A DNA stretch of 64,000 bases from Marthasterias glacialis (taxonomy: Eukaryota; Echinodermata; Asteroidea; Forcipulatida; Asteriidae), in the NCBI GenBank assembly GCA_911728455.2, contig OU452226.1, positions 12,231,938 to 12,295,937 of the forward strand, read 5' to 3'. A program made the translations under genes and the position numbers. Positions 51,301 through 60,559 of the stretch are shown here, one piece after another. The first letter of the stretch is position 1, and each line of letters opens with the position of its first letter. The notes under the pieces are model-generated. The model saw nothing but the letters and a program-made list of their open reading frames with translations, did no database searches and had not been told where the DNA came from.

Positions 51301-52832
51301 GGCCGAGGTTTGTTTTGCAATTCAGGGTGCATGAATTTGCATGAATCACAGAGCAATAAAAAGAATCTTTGTTCTTTTAGCTTTGTCGAGTCACAAAGGT
51401 TTCTTCGTGCCAGCAGTACTCTAAAAAAAGATTCCCGCAATACTGAGAAAACAATCTAATCAGGCTGCATGGGAAAAAATGGAAGAATCCTGGCGGCAAC
51501 TGGTTAATGAAGATGGCTTGACCATCAACAACTTTGGATGTCTTTGAGAAAAATTTGTGAGGAAAAATGTAAACAGTATCAAGGACATAACCAAGGCTTC
51601 TGAGAATAACAATTTTGATCACTTGAGCATTATTTGTTTAAAGAGACACCTTTTGAACGATAGTTAAGAATAAATCTTTGCAGATCTTGTTTAAAAACAC
51701 TGGGGTAATTCCCCAACTCTTCCACGATAAGTGTTCTGGGTTCTTTTACATGCACTACCGATCCTAGTACACGAGATCTATGGCTTAAGGTCCCATCTGA
51801 AGGACAAAGCAATTATGGTAAAGTATCTTGCTCAAGGACACAAGTGCCGCTACCGGGATTCGAACCCACATTCTGCTGCAGACAACACCAGAACTTGAGT
51901 TCGGTAATCCAGACCACTCGGCCACTCCACTCCAGTATGCAACACAGTTGAAATGAAAACCCTGCTAAATGCGCCAAAATGCCAACAGAGGATTCTGTTT
52001 CATTGTGAAGCGAACTGGTTTACACCAGCCTAGGCATTGGGCATTTTACCCTGCTAAAAGCACCAATATGCCTTTAAGTTTACTGGGCACTGGGATTGCA
52101 CATGGACAAGTCAAGGCCACATATAACCCTGCTAAATGTAGCACAGTGCAACAGATGTATGGGCTCTGAGTTGACTGCTAACCGCAACAAAATACAACAA
52201 CTTTTACCATTTGGCGCATTTTGTTGAATCTGGCAGGGATAGGGCTAAAAGGTTGATGGACAAACTTAACAAATGATACTGTACAGGAAGGCATCCAATT
52301 AACCCACGACACCCACAGCAATTGCAGTGGTGCCCTGTGCTTTTGCTGTGGTGCCCTTTGCAATGTTCCAATACAAATTTACATTTTCCTCATAGACGTG
52401 CCCCTTACCAGAGTAAAATGCTGTGCCCCTTCAAGAGCGAAGTTCAAGGCTTGTGTACAGGGATGACATTTTTCCAAACCGTCATATCCACACTCTGAGA
52501 CATGGCTGTTTTTGCCAATTCTTTTCTTTTTCTTTTTTTTTTTTTGGGGGGGGGAGGGTGGAAATAATGCACCATCTCATTAAGTCTCCAGTTGCCAGTA
52601 ATAACAACACGTAGGCATTTTAGAACTTCAAGATACAATGTACACACATCTCACCTCTTATAAATTTTAGTATGATCTACTTGTACAGGTTTTAAGTACT
52701 TACAGCGTCATACTGCCACTTGATGTTCTTGGCTTTGACTGGAGTCTCGGGCTGCTTCTTGGCCTTCTCACCACCGCCCTCCTCTTCCTCCTTCTCACCC
52801 CCGTCATCATCAGGCTCGGACTTCTTAATCAT
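30378..52832 (-). CDS. EIF4ENIF1: Eukaryotic translation initiation factor 4E nuclear import factor 1 (4E-T), complete, 17 coding exons
   Basis: 4E-T binds eIF4E, shuttles it to the nucleus and represses translation in P-bodies with DDX6, LSM14 and PATL1. Coding exons in order: 52704-52832, 47039-47112, 45015-45130, 43952-44323, 42955-43089, 41175-41350, 40833-40986, 39418-39600, 37984-38246, 37550-37830, 36536-36840, 35473-35725, 34374-34575, 33424-33562, 32298-33076, 30929-31151, 30378-30709. Every junction keeps phase; total 1371 residues (human 985), longer through Q/P/M-rich inserts. Motifs: eIF4E-binding YDAEELF at 41-47 split exactly by an intron; DNGVWDPEKWH; LSPQRRSFGHGC; RRIGSGRII; Cup-homology-like EEPEWFTEGPESQS near 237; LSM14-type FDINDFF at 319-325; FTPTSVIRKM; C-terminal QLAKWFGADVLKQP. 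Poly-Q runs of 17 and 13 sit in the exons at 32298-33076 and 30929-31151. Identification is secure. Confidence 0.96.
34735..34850 (+). mobile_element. GGCA-rich short element, copy 1 (4E-T intron)
   Basis: It contains AAGGGGCACCAAGGTAATGA and GGGGCATGGAGGCAATTACC, phrases shared with the other copies at 48425-48600, 48955-49115, 52255-52450, 56105-56310 and the degraded copy near 27180. The copies are about 120-190 bases, non-coding and in both orientations. Confidence 0.75.
35100..35400. repeat. Tandem repeat, 108-bp unit, about 2.7 copies (4E-T intron)
   Basis: GGTCAGACAGTAGGAGGGTT starts at 35135 and 35243, and a shortened form starts at 35351, giving a period of 108 bases. Each unit also has GCAGGCTGGCTAAATTTAT. 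A related inverted piece lies in DRG1 intron 8. Confidence 0.85.
36175..36260. mobile_element. Hairpin element with AGACTCTGCTAG arms (4E-T intron)
   Basis: The left arm CTAGCAGAGTCTTTCTC and right arm GAGAAAGACTCTGCTAG are an exact inverted pair around about 25 bases (AAGGCTAAAGCTTTTAAGCC). The flanking sequences (CACCTTTCGACC and TTGAAACGTGAG) also mirror each other. A diverged relative occurs at 24535-24600 (TTTCGACCCCAGCAGTATC and GCTAGGGTCGAAACATAAG). Confidence 0.8.
38352..38530. mobile_element. MITE with GACCTTATGCA ends, copy 1 (4E-T intron)
   Basis: The left end GGACCTTATGCATTGATG mirrors the right end GCATAAGGTTT. The interior has GGGCCAATAAGCAACCTT and CCCTACTCAAATGACG. A second copy is at 45364-45537. 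Confidence 0.8.
38746..39294. repeat. Polypurine G4A4-type tract with higher-order repeat (4E-T intron)
   Basis: About 450 bases are almost only G and A on the plus strand (runs of 4-6 G and 2-5 A, occasional T). After a short break at 39200-39255 it resumes to about 39290. The motif GGGGGAATAGGGGGGATAGG recurs 197 bases apart (38783 and 38980), so a block of about 200 bases has itself duplicated. It lies between exons 37984-38246 and 39418-39600 of 4E-T, so the nascent RNA carries the C/U-rich strand and the template strand is G-rich. Confidence 0.9.
39643..40269 (+). mobile_element. TTAA-type non-autonomous transposon (4E-T intron)
   Basis: It begins TTAACTAGTTGAAACCGG and ends TGGCGGCAAATGGTTAA, with TTAA at both ends. 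It contains all shared internal blocks, including GACCTTTGTCCTTTTGTTCC and GAGGCTTCCACCATTGTCC. Length is 627 bases. Confidence 0.88.
40345..40765 (-). mobile_element. tRNA-derived SINE, second family, near full length (4E-T intron)
   Basis: On the minus strand the head at about 40690-40765 has an A-box-like TGGCCTAGCAGTTAAGAC and a B-box-like GAGTTCAAATCCC. The body includes TTAACCCCCTTGGTGCTG and CAGCTTGGGGTTGTGTGCTC, and the end reads CTATATCAGAACCGATTATT. The body matches the copy in DRG1 intron 2. Confidence 0.7.
45364..45537. mobile_element. MITE with GACCTTATGCA ends, copy 2 (4E-T intron)
   Basis: The left end is AGACCTTATGCACTGACG and the right end is GCGTCCATAAGGTCT. It shares GGGCCAATGAGCAACCTG and CCCTACTCAAATGACG with copy 1. 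Its length of about 174 bases is the same. Confidence 0.8.
45988..46100 (-). pseudogene. Decayed extra copy of the 4E-T exon at 43952-44323
   Basis: On the minus strand this matches roughly the first 110 bases of that exon, still readable as KDRLKDDKDGIILSPQRHSF, with about ten differences. The AG acceptor is not preserved (the copy starts ATGATCAAAGACC). It lies in the intron between 45130 and 47039, 1.7 kb upstream of the original. It is embedded in a local repeat of phrases like ATATCGGTTGATTCTGGAGG, present on both sides (45780-45985 and 46095-46190). Confidence 0.85.
46302..46877 (+). mobile_element. TTAA-type non-autonomous transposon (4E-T intron)
   Basis: It begins TTAATCAGTTAAAAACGG and ends CGGCAGCAACTGATTAA, with TTAA at both ends. 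Length is about 576 bases. It lies in the same intron as the decayed exon copy at 45988-46100. Confidence 0.88.
48015..48047. repeat. (ACATGT)n microsatellite
   Basis: About five units of GTACAT/ACATGT in a self-complementary run within the large 4E-T intron. Confidence 0.8.
48425..48600 (-). mobile_element. GGCA-rich short element, copy 2
   Basis: Reverse orientation copy with ACTGCCTCCAATCCCCCTGG and CCATTGCCTTGGTGCCCC. It lies in the large 4E-T intron between 47112 and 52704. Confidence 0.7.
48955..49115 (+). mobile_element. GGCA-rich short element, copy 3
   Basis: Forward copy with AAGGGCACCGAGGCAATGAC and GGAGGCAATTGCCTCCGTGA; the last phrase is itself a small palindrome (GGAGGCAATTGCCTCC). 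Confidence 0.7.
50874..51507 (+). mobile_element. TTAA-type non-autonomous transposon (4E-T intron)
   Basis: It begins TTAACCTGCTAGCGCCGG and ends TGGCGGCAACTGGTTAA, with TTAA at both ends. Length is 634 bases. This copy has one of the best-preserved end pairs. Confidence 0.88.
51700..51932 (-). mobile_element. tRNA-derived SINE, first family (4E-T intron)
   Basis: On the minus strand it reads GTGGCCGAGTGGTCTGG, then GGGTTCGAATCCCGGTAG, a well-preserved B box. The body has CACTTGTGTCCTTGAGCAAG and ATGTAAAAGAACCCAG. Same family as 3652-3920. Confidence 0.8.
52255..52450 (-). mobile_element. GGCA-rich short element, copy 4
   Basis: Reverse copy with GTGGTGCCCTTTGCAATGTT and CTCATAGACGTGCCCC. 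It lies just downstream of the first coding exon of 4E-T. Confidence 0.65.
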
Positions 52833-52836
52833 CCTC
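52704..52836 (-). other. EIF4ENIF1: First coding exon of 4E-T with the eIF4E-binding tyrosine
   Basis: The acceptor at 52837 leaves four bases of leader, then ATG. The 43 codons are acidic and lysine-rich (MIKKSEPDDDGG and EKEEEEGGGEKAKK) and end WQYDA at a GTAAGT donor. The next exon opens EELFNLRD, so the YxxxxLF motif forms only after splicing. This exon was found by looking for the missing tyrosine upstream of EELF. Confidence 0.9.
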
Positions 52837-53559
52837 CTGATGACAGAAAACAATGGGTCAGATTATTAATGAGTTAACAATTGCTTTCTTTACAATTAAG
52901 CGGCATACCGTCACTCACTACAGATTTGCCCTCCAAAGGTTGACTTTCACTGCTGAATCTTTTGATGTTGGAAGCTGCGAGGTAATTTCCATTTTCTGGC
53001 CTGAAAGACATTCTCCCCCTTCTTTTCATTCACTTTAAAATCAAATTGCTTTAATTAAGCGCATGATTATGAATCTGTTCAAGGGTACAATTTCTATCAG
53101 AAGTGTTCCTTCATCTTCTTGCTCAATGAAAGTGTGGCAACAAAGTTTTTTCTTCTTAAAAAAAAAAAAAGAATGCAAATCACCCATCACAAGGCCCAAA
53201 GGCCACTCGAGGTATGGGCTACTTTTTGAAGGGATAGAAACCTGCCCCAATGCGCAGAAACAAGACATGGTGAGATATAGACCCAAGTCTCTTCACAGCA
53301 CAGCTAAGAACAGGGAGGGGTAAATGAATCCGTTGCAAGACAAACATAACAGGCGTCTTCCCCGATTTGAAGCAATTATAGTTATGTCTTGCTCATGGAT
53401 ACACGTATCATACTCCCAGTTTTGTATTGCACTCTTCGTATTGTGTCAAAATAACATTCTAAACTTTGCATGTTGCACGTGCTGCTCATCGTGAAATAAC
53501 GCTGTAGAATTTTAAACTTCACGCCTCGCTATGAAATTCGTTATCGCATACACAAATAT

Positions 53560-53632
53560 AGCGCGTCTGCATCCCGTATCCCACTCGGCCTGTGGCCTCG
53601 TGGGCTATGGGATGCAGAAGCGCTAGGCCTTT
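53560..53632. repeat. Near-perfect palindrome upstream of the first 4E-T coding exon
   Basis: AGCGCGTCTGCATCCCGTAT faces ATGGGATGCAGAAGCGCT, with CCCACTCGGCC and GGCCTCGTGGG nested inside and a five-base centre. About 30 bases per arm pair with few mismatches. It is probably the core of a small inverted-repeat element. Confidence 0.75.
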
Positions 53633-54847
53633 TTTTTCTTCTTCCATATTCTACTCGTGCTTGTGTGATAAATAGGCCTAATGATATTGTCTTTGTGAAT
53701 AAAACCAAATCCCTAAGGTTTGACAACCCTCATTTAAAAAAAAAAAAAAGTTAAATGCAATGTACTGACACTGACATTGACACAACTTGATCATGTTGAT
53801 GGGGAGTTTTGGGGACTGATGGTGATACACCTATGCAATACATTCACTTTTAGGAGAACGATGCCTTTAGCATTTCTGCTAAAGTATACTTCCTGCTAAA
53901 ATAAAAAAAATATATAAAATATGTACTGGTAGTGGAATGTTTTTGCATGTATAATGTGGAATTGAACACTCCAGTACATGTACTACACAGAGAGTTACAT
54001 TGCGTACTTCGTTGTATAAGAATGTACTGTATATTATATGTGTATTGACTGTATTCACATCATCATCACAGTAATCTTGGTCGCACCATTTTGGAAGTCA
54101 ATGTCTACGTGTACTATAACAGTGTAGTGCGCATGTTAGGCCACGCTGTGTTTACATGCTTACCATATTTTTTTTTACATGCAATCTGACTCCCAAAATG
54201 GCGAGCATGGTGAACACTTAGCCACATGTGACATTGGTGTAAAGGGTAAATTACACACATATACATTGCACAAGTACATGTAGCACACTCCTTACCAATG
54301 TATTTTTCAAACAGTGCATACTGTCACAGGTAGTACTGCAACTTTGTACACGAGCTGCACTGTCTAGTCACCTGAGATTACTGTAAAATTTAGTCGACAC
54401 AATACATTTGCGTGTACATAAATGCATGCAAATTGTATGCAAAGCGCTGCAGTTTTACCAGTAAACTAAACAATGATAACTTTCCAAAAACCTACATTTT
54501 AGAACTGTCAGAGAATACATGCAAGATAATTCTAAAAGATGCACGGATTGATCTGTTTTATTAGCAAAGACTATGCATGTACACAATTCATACAATGTAT
54601 GGAAATTTGTCCAAATATAGATCCCTGCCATTAATCATTTCCATAATACAGTGTACATGTATCTGAATAATATGTAATGTCAAAACTGGGACTAATCAAA
54701 GTCCACAACACTGTACAGGCTCACATCTTCAATTCACCTACCGTAAATATACACCTACACAAAATGTGCGCATTGCTTATATTCCTTGACCTTGCACTAG
54801 TTGCGGACACTAGGGTGCTGTTATACGCAACTAGTACACATCACCAC

Positions 54848-54962
54848 GGGCCCAATTTCGTGGAGCTGCTCGAGCAGAAAATAGCGCTTTTAAAAAAGAT
54901 TTCTGCTAAACAAAAATAAGCAGGATACCAGTCACAGATTGTACATGTGGCATGCTAATTTT
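54848..54962. mobile_element. MITE with AATTTCATAGAGCTGCTAA-like ends, partial copy 3
   Basis: It starts GGGCCCAATTTCGTGGAGCT and contains AAGCAGGATACCAGTCACAG, matching copies at 25699 and 28523, but the right half is missing. A SINE body fragment (TGCATGTAAAAGAACCCAGT) follows at 55010-55065. Confidence 0.65.
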
Positions 54963-55424
54963 GCGTTCCGTCCAATGGGTCATGCAACCGTACATGGAGG
55001 TCTCGTGTACTGCATGTAAAAGAACCCAGTACACTTTTCGTAAAGCCCGGGAGCTTCTGGTATGATCTGGTACGGAATATTGGCCACTTCACCTTGAATA
55101 ATCTCTACACTGGTTGTTCCGACTCACAAAAACACTGTTAACAATCTACAACTGATTCACAAATTTTGTATTATTTGACTAAACTTGACATTAAACAAGC
55201 CTTATAAGTTACATTTTATGAGCATTATGCTTGCAGCAGAAAATGCTGGTACAGCTTATTCTTAACAACAGGAAACACATTAACCTTAGCCACATGAGAT
55301 CAACATATTTAACTATTATGTTAATTTCAAACTTTTCGTTATTTACTTCATGTATGCAATCATGCACTTTGGAGAAGAATACTATGATAGGATGTTATTA
55401 TTCATTCAACAGTAATAAGCTTTC

Positions 55425-56045
55425 TTCACCAGTTGGTGCAGGATGACCTGTGTACATGCAAATGTTTCCCCTGCCTAGAAACGGAAGTGGTGTACAGATG
55501 CCATTGTGTAAAATTGGAATGCCGGAGTAAAGGTCGCCCGGACATTCCACTGCTGAGCATGCACAGACCACGCACATGCAGTCTAACGCTTCGTTTCACC
55601 CACACAAAGACAAAACATGGTCTTGAATATTTTACCATTTTACAGCCATTGAGAGGTTGTTTTTGTGTAATCCTGATACCAGACCTTTGTCCATTTGTTC
55701 CAAGAAGAGGATTACAAGACATCGAGAGGCTTCCACCATTGCTTATTCATTGTATTTTGGCTCAATGGAGGTAAGTCAGGGTGACCCGGGAATCAAGCCA
55801 TGGTTCCGGGTTTAGTACCATAGGTCGATGATTTTTAATTCATGTTGCGAGAATCTGACATTTTCTCCATCGAGAAAACAAAATGCATGATGCATTTAAG
55901 ACAATCTTTGTTCTCTTGGCTTTGTCAAGTCAGGGTTTCTTTGAGCCAGTAGTACTCTCAAAGAAAAATGATTCCGGCAATTCCGACAAAATAATCCCGC
56001 CAGGGGGACAGGAAAAATAAAAGAATCCCGGCGGCAACTGATTAA
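55425..56045 (+). mobile_element. TTAA-type non-autonomous transposon upstream of 4E-T coding exons
   Basis: It begins TTCACCAGTTGGTGCAGG (left TTAA decayed to TTCA) and ends CGGCGGCAACTGATTAA. All internal blocks are present. Length is about 620 bases. Confidence 0.87.
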
Positions 56046-56104
56046 TGATTGGAACCAATAACTGATGAGCGCATTGATGTATTCCAGAGAGATTTATAAG
56101 CAAT

Positions 56105-56310
56105 GTTTGAGTTTGACTATACAGGCTTGAAAGATCACGAAGGCAATTCTTGCCTCCATGCCCCTGGTCATTGCCGGAGTGCCCTTTGAAATGTTCTTGT
56201 ACAAACTGAAATTTCCCCCACAGAAATGACAGAGACCAGGTGACAGGTGCCCTTTCATGAGAAAAATCTGCCCTTGCCCTTGCAAGGACGAAGTATCATG
56301 CCTGTAGTTA
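56105..56310 (-). mobile_element. GGCA-rich short element, copy 5, with visible ends
   Basis: The left end CTATACAGGCTTGAAAGATC and right end reading ACTACAGGCATGATACTTCG on the minus strand form an imperfect inverted pair. That suggests the family is a MITE of about 190-200 bases. The interior has CATGCCCCTGGTCATTGCCG. Confidence 0.7.
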
Positions 56311-57931
56311 AGCTACAGCTTCTTATTGTTAAAATCAAGTTGTACCTGTTAATAATTTTCAATGAAAATTGTTAATTCAACGAACAGAATGGAACCATGA
56401 CAACTTAAAATTGCCAATTTAACATTGCTAAAATTTAATGCAGCCTTTTTGTAACATTAGTATGTTTACATGTGACTGTGGGGGAACAGGAATGATTTGT
56501 TTGGTCAAGTTAGCACATCCCTGTCAAGTTACAGCACCTTACTACTAAATTCATCCATGTGCCAAACGTTATCATACCTGTAGGCCCTGCATCAATGTTT
56601 AAGAGATAAAAAATAAAACAGAACTATAGAAATGTAAAGCCATCGACCGAAACTTGATTTCTAACCAATGAGCATGGTCCATTTTTTAATGCAAAGGTAA
56701 AAAAAATAATAATAAAATCAGTATCTATAAAGCTTGCCCTATGTTTTTATTTTTGTTTTGTTTTTATTTTACTTTTCCAAAGTAAAAATTATGCATAACA
56801 AAGTGCAACAAAAAGAAAAATATCATGACCAATTAAAATATCAGTTTTCAAATGTTTGGAAGGGATTTTTTTTGAAAATTCAAACCCAAAAGGCAGTGAT
56901 GTTTTTAATCATTATTCAAGGAAGGTTGGGAGGAATTTTGCTACAAATTAGGAATAGTTTTGACACCATGGTGAAAACAAATTTCCTCCATGCACTAGGC
57001 CAGGCTACCTGACTTTTTCAAAAACATTCTTAAAACACATGTCCTGAGCATGCAAGCAAATTGAACCACACTTTGTACACACAACACAAGAGTAAAGGTA
57101 GGGGAACTAAATGGGAATGGCCAAATCACATATTCCTAATTGTCTAATTTACTTTACCGGAAAAACATTTTCACTTGCTTGCAGGCTGTAGAGGCTGCCA
57201 TTTTCATTTCAACATTGGTCAGTCTGTACCCCAACCATGGAATTCCATGCAAGTGGAAGTATACCCAGAAAGCTACCACCAATCAGTGCACAAACCCAGG
57301 CAGTACCCTATCCTACCAACAGGCAATACCAATCATGCATAGCATGCACATTCATGAATTAATACTATTGTAAGAAAACCAAACGGAGAACAGTTAAAAG
57401 GCAAACAACTAAAATTAAATTGGCGTGCACGGGATCATTACGCCTTAAGAGAAGCACTCGAATGAACAAGAACCCTCTATTACTATCAGCTGTTAGTTTT
57501 TGCATTACAATGACGAGAATTCAAGAGCAAAACCAGACACTAACAAAGGATTAGAAGACACACAAATTACCACTAGCACTACACCGTACATACGTACATG
57601 TACTTCGGTCTTGCCTACACATGAAATGCGTAGATACACAACACACGCACAAGCCTTTTCTCTACTCTGCCACGTATCTCGCCAACTTTCCGTCCGGTTT
57701 TCTTCCAAAAAGCAGTTGTCCGGGATCGAAACCAGTCAAGATATGGTCAAACTCAGTAACAGAAATAATACGGGAACACGGAGAAGAAACACGGGTGGCT
57801 ATACTTCTATAGAACACGACATTTTGGTGGAATTTAAAGGGGCAAGAATGATAACAGTTCAGCAGTCAAATCAAACTTATTCACGCACAACCGTAAATGC
57901 CCGGATGTAAACAAGTTTCTACAGGATTTAC

Positions 57932-57990
57932 CTTTGAACCAGTCGCAATGTTAGTCTGGTTTACGTTCCGCAGTTATCGCTCTTGATAGA
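57932..57990 (-). other. Candidate non-coding first exon of EIF4ENIF1
   Basis: On the minus strand a short segment ends TGGTTCAAAG followed by a GTAAAT donor. The first coding exon starts with an acceptor only four bases before its ATG, so a 5' UTR exon must exist upstream. This is a plausible site but rests on one splice donor; the upstream limit is arbitrary. Confidence 0.25.
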
Positions 57991-59066
57991 TGAGTAGAGA
58001 CGGGGATAAGATCAATTGCGCTTACACTTTTTAAAGGGATTTTTGTGACACAAGAACAAGACCGCCATTCGCATTTTTTTCTGACCTTACCCAATAATAT
58101 AATTATTACAATAACAAGACTTGTCAAAACACGTTTCTATTGATGACTATTTTACACACAATGTAATGTTTAAAGAAAAAATCATCCGACCGCCACTTTT
58201 TCATTAATATGACCAAAAAAAGTATAGCCTTCCCAATGTGATTATTGGGGAGTTAGGGTAGCGGTGGGATTATCGGCAGCTTTCATGTTTTTCAAAGCTG
58301 ATAAGAGCCTGGAAAAAGCATTAGGAATTCACCGTCTTCACCCAGCTGCTGCTGGTATATTAGAGGCTCATGATTTTGAGAGTGAGGGGTGAGAGTGCTG
58401 TTGACAGTTAGAAAGAGATAGATGAACAGACTAGCTTAAAGAAACACTAAACTTAAAATGGTGTATAATTGTTCCTTGTACATACTTTAGGATTATGTAC
58501 AAAATAAAAGCGACGAGGAATAATAAAATGTCTTGTAGTTGTAGCCAAGAAAACTCAAGAAAATTAGGTCACTCGTATGATCAGAGGGCCCCTCAAATTT
58601 CGATTTTCTTAAATTCTCTATAAAACAACTTTGTCCTGGAAAGGAGAAAAAACTTTTTCACGAATGATCTTATTTGGAAAACTGACTTTTGGAAAACAAT
58701 TTGAATATTGCAACATTCATTGTGAAGACCGAAAGGTTGCAAACAGGCCATCCACTTGTAGAAATGTGCCAACAGAGGGCGCTGGTGGGATATTTCAAGA
58801 TGGCTGCGCCCATACAGCAGTTTTCTTGCTTAGTACGCTGCGCCAAACTAAACCGTTTTCTCACAATCGGCTCTCTATCAAGAGTCAAAAACACAACAAA
58901 AAGATCAAGGAGTACATTAGGTATTTATTGTTTAATTATTGCCATTTTGTTTTAATGAGTAGAGCTGAAATTATATGGTTAAAACTTTGCTGTCCGGCTG
59001 AGTAAGCCATCACTCAGCAGGGCCAGGCAGCAGTTAGTTACTCCCCAGTCATGCCAGTACACAGTA
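57991..59066. other. Intergenic stretch, no feature seen
   Basis: It lies between the presumed 5' end of EIF4ENIF1 and the foldback cluster. I see no exon with convincing borders on either strand and no repeat shared with the rest of the window. Confidence 0.4.
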
Positions 59067-59841
59067 GCACTGTCTTAGCCCCATACATTGTGCCAATACG
59101 CTGGACTCCCTCCGCTTCTTGGCCCAACGAACCCTGTCCTCTAAAACCAGACATCAACTTTCGAATCGAGACTTACTTTTTTTGGCAAATTTATCCCTCA
59201 ATGATCGGTCGGTCGTTGCTGTCAGACATGTCAGACTCACACTACAGGCAGAGTCTGGAGAAGATTTCCGCACGATCCCCGAGCGATAAATCCTAGGCTT
59301 TTGCTGGAATTTTATTTAATCTTGGTGATATAAGCCCATGTCAACGACGGCGGAGGAGCCATGATGGTTGCTCTTCAGCGCAGATCGTATTCCTGCACTA
59401 GTCTTTATTCCAGCAGTCTTCTTGCAGGGTTTACATTGTGTGTTAGCGTTCGGCTACAGACGACGGCACGACGAACGAATACACACACATAGCGACACGA
59501 AAAAGACTAGTGCAGGAATACGACCCGCGCACTGAACAGCAACCATCATGGCTCCTCCGCCGTTGTTGACATGGGCTTATATCATCGAGATTTGACATAA
59601 AATTCCAGCAAAAGCCTAGGATTTATTGCACGGGGGATCGTGCGGAAATCTTCTCCAGACTCTGCCTGTGAGTCTGACATGTCTGACAGCAACGACCGAC
59701 CGATCATTGAGGGATAAATTTGCCCAAAAAAGTAAGTCTCAATTCGAAAGTTGATGTCTGGTTTTAAAGGACAGGGTTCGTTGGGCCAAGAAGCGGAGGG
59801 AGTCCAGCGTATTGGCACAATTTATGGGGCTAGCACTGTCT
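59067..59841. mobile_element. Foldback transposon with 331-bp arms and a 9-bp target duplication
   Basis: The element itself is 59076-59832. The left arm 59076-59406 and right arm 59502-59832 are inverted copies with few differences, joined by a 95-base spacer. Ends read TAGCCCCATA and TATGGGGCTA. The flanks GCACTGTCT at 59067-59075 and 59833-59841 are an exact 9-base direct repeat. Long arms with a 9-base target duplication fit the Mutator-like (MULE) class, which makes 8-11 base duplications; that class is inferred. There is no transposase, so it is non-autonomous. Confidence 0.9.
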
Positions 59842-60344
59842 GTGTCCTAATAGTGTTCCTTTGTTTTGAACGTTTGCAGGACCGTAGCATGGTAAAGATC
59901 CTGTCATTGTCCAATCACAAGCTATGCAACTAAGACTCCACCCAACACTGACAGTTCTTTTTGTTGAGCATCATAAATATTCATGTTATTCAAAGAGCCA
60001 GGGGAGAGGCATGCGCTGAGAAATTTTCGTATTGTGCTTCTACCTGTAAAGCATACAGGGTGAAGACAATTACTGCCAATGTAAGGCAGCAAATGTGCCC
60101 CCACTATTATATAAGAATTGAGCTCGTACAAGAATGTAACTTAAATGGAGGTTGTGTTGCATGGCTCTTGAGACAAAGTCTTGTTAACTTGCAATAGAAG
60201 ATGTGGACACGTGAATGCAAATTGAATCGTGGGATGGGAGGAAAAGGACGACAATTTGGGACTAAAGAACCCGCATATAAAATAAACTGATTGCAAAAAC
60301 ATTTATTACGTTACCACAAAATTAACGCGAGAACTGCAGCATAT

Positions 60345-60386
60345 TATATGTTTGTTTGTTTGTTTGTTTGTTTGTTTGTTTGTTTT
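60345..60386. repeat. (TTTG)n microsatellite in the left foldback arm
   Basis: About ten TTTG units. Its inverted counterpart in the right arm is the (AAAC)n run near 62140-62205. Confidence 0.9.
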
Positions 60387-60559
60387 TTGTTTTTTTGTTT
60401 TTTTTAAATATTTTTTAATATTTTTTTTTAGGAGTCGGGGACGGGGGTTGGTGAAGCATGAGGATTTGGGTGTCAGTTGGCCAAATAGCTTAAAGGTATA
60501 ATTATAGGACTGGTAAAGCTGATAGTGCAGGGATCTTACTTTGTTTAATTCAATGTAAT

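Noticed and set aside
59041-59833. Mirror-image 78-81 codon frames in the foldback arms
   Set aside because: The same sequence occurs in both arms in opposite orientation; no start context or homology, so it is transposon arm DNA.
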